Origin: Ruminococcus sp. Phil11
Lineage (GTDB): Bacteria; Bacillota; Clostridia; Oscillospirales; Ruminococcaceae
Assembly (NCBI GenBank): GCA_001940925.1
Contig: MSGZ01000032.1
Coordinates: forward strand, 1 to 64,000
Reading direction: 5' to 3'
DNA: 64,000 nt
Under the pieces are notes generated by a model. It did not search any database, was not told the DNA's origin, and saw nothing but the letters and a program-made list of their open reading frames with translations. Positions 61,412 through 64,000 of the stretch are shown here, piece after piece; the stretch's first letter is position 1, and each line of letters starts with the position of its first letter. A program made the translations under genes and the position numbers.

Positions 61412-63592
61412 ATGAAACAAAACCCAAACCGCATTCTGAGCATTTTTGCGGCGGCCGCGATGATGTTCTCCGCCGTGCCGCAGCGCACAACCCTGCTGCG
61501 TCCTGCGCTGACCGCATGTGCGGCAAATAAAATTTATGATTTTGATTATGAGTATTCCGTCAGCCTTGACGGCAGCAGCACAGCCTTAGCAAAATATCTC
61601 GGTTCCGATGAAAAAGCAGAAATTCCGGCTGCATTTGAAGGACTGCCGGTGACTGAAATCAAATACCGTGCATTCGCAGATTGTTCCACAATCACCGATA
61701 TCACGATACCGGGCACCGTGACGCAAATCGGCAGCGAAGTGTTCAGAGGGTGCTCTGCACTGACAAAGGTCAATATCCCGTCCGGTGTGACCGCGATCCC
61801 CGATAGTACATTCAGAGACTGCAAAAAGCTCACACAGATCACCGTTCCGAAGAATGTCACTGTCATTGATGACTTTGCGTTTTATGGCTGTACCTGCCTT
61901 GAACAGATCAACATACCCGATCAGGTGAAAAAGATCGGTGCTTTCGCATTCAAGGAATGCGGTGCGCTGACTGCACTGACAATTCCCGACAGCATCGAAA
62001 GCATTGACGAGACTGCTTTTGAAGGCTGCGGAAATCTGACGATCAAAGGAAAAACAGGCTCCTATGCGGAATCCTACGCAAAGGCGCACAGCATTCCGTT
62101 TGAAGCTGCGGCCGGTTCATCCGGGGAAATCCTCGGAAGCGGCACCTGCGGCGAAAATCTCACATGGACACTGGACAGCAGCGGGGTCCTGACGGTCTCC
62201 GGCGCCGGAAGAATGGCGGAATGGTCATCCAAAAATGAGGTGCCGTGGTACCGCTCCCGCGCTGAGATCAGCAAGGCCGTCCTCGAAGAAGGCGTGACGA
62301 ATATCGGCGGCTATGCATTTTATGAATGCACAAATCTGGCTGACATTCAGATCCCGGACGGCGTAACCGGCATCGGAAACTATGCCTTCGCGAAATGTTC
62401 CGCGCTCAGGGAGATCACGCTGCCGTGGAGTGTCGGGTCGGTCAGCGGCTGGGCGTTCTGCGAATGTGCGGGGCTGCAAAGCCTCACGATCCTGAATTAT
62501 AACTGCAATATCACCGGCAATCCGCAGACGGTCTGCAGCGAGATCGTGGACGACTATACGGCGCGGGACAGAGCACCGTTCCGCGGCACGATCTGCAGCT
62601 ACAGCGGTTCCGCCGCGAAGACCTTTGCACAGCAGCACGGAAAGCCGTTTTCCGCGATCGAAAAGCCGGTATCCGGCACATGGGGCAGTCTGACATGGGA
62701 ATTTGACGGGACAGATACGCTGAATATTTCCGGCACCGGCGACATGGCGGATTTCAGCAGCCGTCCGGTCTGGAATGCGCGCTGTGCCGATGTGAAAAAG
62801 GCGGTGATCGCGGACGGCATCACAAGCATCGGTGCCTATGCGTTCCGGGACTTCGGTCAGCTCACGGAGTTCGTGATCCCGGAGAGCGTCCGGCATATCG
62901 GCAGGGAGGCGTTTTCCGGAACACAGTGGCTCTCTGACCGGATCGCCGAAGCCCCGCTGGTCATTGTCAACAGCAGCCTGTATACGGGCAAAACCTGCAA
63001 GGGCAAGGTCACGATCCCGGAGGGCGTGACGGAGCTCGTGGATGAAGCGTTCTATAAGGCATGGGATATCACCGGGGTGACATTCCCGTACAGCCTGACG
63101 CGCATCGGAGAATCGGCGTTCTTCAATGACACGGAACTGAAAACGGTCGTTCTGCCTGCTGCCGTTGAAAGCATCGGGAAGAACGCATTTGCCCGCTGCT
63201 ATCCGGATAAGGTCACGGTTCTGAACAGTCAGGCCGTGATCGGGGAGGGCGCATTCGGCACCGACGACGATCTGATCCTTGCAGGCTATGACGGCTCGAC
63301 CGCGGAGGCATATGCAAAGGAATCTTCGCTTGCGTTTGAATCGCTCGGTGCAGAGCCGGAGATCCCGTCGGTGAAATACGGTGACGTCAACGGCGACGGC
63401 AGCATTGACCTGAAGGATGTGACAGAGCTTCGGCGCGCGCTCGCAGGCTGGGATGTGACCGTACAGGCGGAAGCGGCGGACGTCAACCGGGACGGCTCCC
63501 TTGATCTCAAGGATCTTGTCATTCTCCGCCGGTACTTAGCAGGCGGCTGGGGCGTTGAACTGCCGGCAGGCACGAAAGGAGAATCCGCATGA
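61412..63592 (+). CDS. Secreted leucine-rich-repeat (BspA-type) protein with dockerin
   Basis: ATG with AAAGGAGG upstream. The 726-residue product has a signal peptide (about 1-37), then two or three groups of LRR_5/BspA repeats (units such as ITIPGTVTQIGSEVFRGCSAL). These are separated by SGTCGENLTWTLDSSGVLTVSGAG-type beta segments that recur at about 245 and 428. It ends in a dockerin (about 655-715) with loops GDVNGDGSIDLKD and DVNRDGSLDLKD. BspA repeats mediate adhesion to surfaces or proteins. Together these suggest a cellulosome-docked binding or adhesion component. Confidence 0.92.
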   Translation: MKQNPNRILSIFAAAAMMFSAVPQRTTLLRPALTACAANKIYDFDYEYSVSLDGSSTALAKYLGSDEKAEIPAAFEGLPVTEIKYRAFADCSTITDITIPGTVTQIGSEVFRGCSALTKVNIPSGVTAIPDSTFRDCKKLTQITVPKNVTVIDDFAFYGCTCLEQINIPDQVKKIGAFAFKECGALTALTIPDSIESIDETAFEGCGNLTIKGKTGSYAESYAKAHSIPFEAAAGSSGEILGSGTCGENLTWTLDSSGVLTVSGAGRMAEWSSKNEVPWYRSRAEISKAVLEEGVTNIGGYAFYECTNLADIQIPDGVTGIGNYAFAKCSALREITLPWSVGSVSGWAFCECAGLQSLTILNYNCNITGNPQTVCSEIVDDYTARDRAPFRGTICSYSGSAAKTFAQQHGKPFSAIEKPVSGTWGSLTWEFDGTDTLNISGTGDMADFSSRPVWNARCADVKKAVIADGITSIGAYAFRDFGQLTEFVIPESVRHIGREAFSGTQWLSDRIAEAPLVIVNSSLYTGKTCKGKVTIPEGVTELVDEAFYKAWDITGVTFPYSLTRIGESAFFNDTELKTVVLPAAVESIGKNAFARCYPDKVTVLNSQAVIGEGAFGTDDDLILAGYDGSTAEAYAKESSLAFESLGAEPEIPSVKYGDVNGDGSIDLKDVTELRRALAGWDVTVQAEAADVNRDGSLDLKDLVILRRYLAGGWGVELPAGTKGESA

Positions 63593-64000
63593 GCAAACGC
63601 AGAAAAAAGCTCATTATTATTCTGATCGTTTTCGTTGTCCTGTACTTTCTGCTGATCGGCGGATGCTATTTCTTTCTCAGACTTTTTGTATTCCCTTCTT
63701 TTGAGCAGGACAGGATGACCGGTGCGTATCCTTACGGCGATGCCGCAGTTCCCGATGATTTTGCGGAATATACCGCGGCGGGCTTAAAGCTGTATGCACC
63801 CGACTGCTTTCAGCCGGAAACGGACAGCAATGAAGTATTCAGGGGGTATCCCGGCAAGGATACTTCGCAGTATGATCTCATCATTCTGTCCATACCGGAG
63901 CAGAACGGCTTAGGCGATTTTTATAAAGTCAATGAGCAAAACGGGCATCTGATGAACAAATGGATCACCGGGTCGGCTGGGCCGACAGCCGCTTCCCTCC
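63589..64000 (+). CDS. Membrane-anchored protein, cut at window edge
   Basis: The ATG at 63589 overlaps the LRR gene stop (ATGA) with AAAGGAG upstream, so it is translationally coupled. The visible 137 residues start with a basic tip (SKRRKK), a membrane anchor (about 8-32), then an extracytoplasmic part beginning PSFEQDRMTGAYPYGDA. The 3' end lies outside the window. No family recognised from the fragment. Confidence 0.75.
   Translation, partial: MSKRRKKLIIILIVFVVLYFLLIGGCYFFLRLFVFPSFEQDRMTGAYPYGDAAVPDDFAEYTAAGLKLYAPDCFQPETDSNEVFRGYPGKDTSQYDLIILSIPEQNGLGDFYKVNEQNGHLMNKWITGSAGPTAASL

Overview
The window looks like a chromosomal segment of a cellulolytic Ruminococcus-type member of the Oscillospiraceae (Bacillota). 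It begins with the 5' end of a 16S rRNA gene read on the minus strand. It is GC-rich, with G/C-ending codons. It carries secreted proteins with Thr-rich linkers and type I dockerin modules: a CBM22-GH10 xylanase, a CotH-kinase protein, a leucine-rich-repeat protein, and a trio of small proteins with a repeated LYGPP motif. Promoters are very regular: TTGACA/TATAAT-like boxes with 17-bp spacing recur throughout. Species and strain cannot be fixed from the sequence alone.

Layout. 1-578: 16S 5' end with tandem rrn promoters. 579-4707 (minus): an orphan histidine kinase, a small membrane protein and a ProC-like reductase, then an MFS transporter with a small partner. 4708-5834: a 1.1-kb stretch without a convincing gene that holds three strong promoter-like sites. 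5835-9925 (plus): three exported dockerin proteins carrying seven (V/A)LYGPP motifs, followed by a radical SAM/SPASM enzyme. I regard this as the most novel system here, a candidate radical-SAM modification of secreted cellulosome-type proteins. 10037-15754: an S41 protease-like membrane protein, a DUF3267-like metalloprotease-type membrane protein, a CotH-dockerin protein, and a small BofA-like gene cluster. 15887-16411: YfcE-like phosphoesterase, followed by a repeat-rich spacer.

16988-37620 is one long minus-strand directon: glucokinase, mannose-6-phosphate isomerase, UvrC and a dispersed purine pathway (purE, purC, purF, purM, purN, an archaeal-type IMP cyclohydrolase, a stand-alone AICAR formyltransferase, purD) interleaved with unrelated genes and headed by a glycosyltransferase with a very long acidic tail. 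The PurF homologue lacks the N-terminal catalytic cysteine but keeps the likely Fe-S cysteines. The two PurH activities are on two separate genes.

37936-46045: a ROK regulator with 11-bp phased upstream repeats, a YfhO membrane protein, an EFR1 ferredoxin-flavodoxin protein, and three tandem membrane proteins sharing an EGYP motif. 46090-58317 (plus): comM, a SEDS (RodA/FtsW) protein, a D-2-hydroxyacid dehydrogenase, proB, proA, a membrane protein, a YfmF/YfmH-type M16 pair, lgt and folD. 58470-64000: dockerin xylanase, small membrane protein, LRR-dockerin protein, and the start of a further membrane-anchored gene cut by the window edge.
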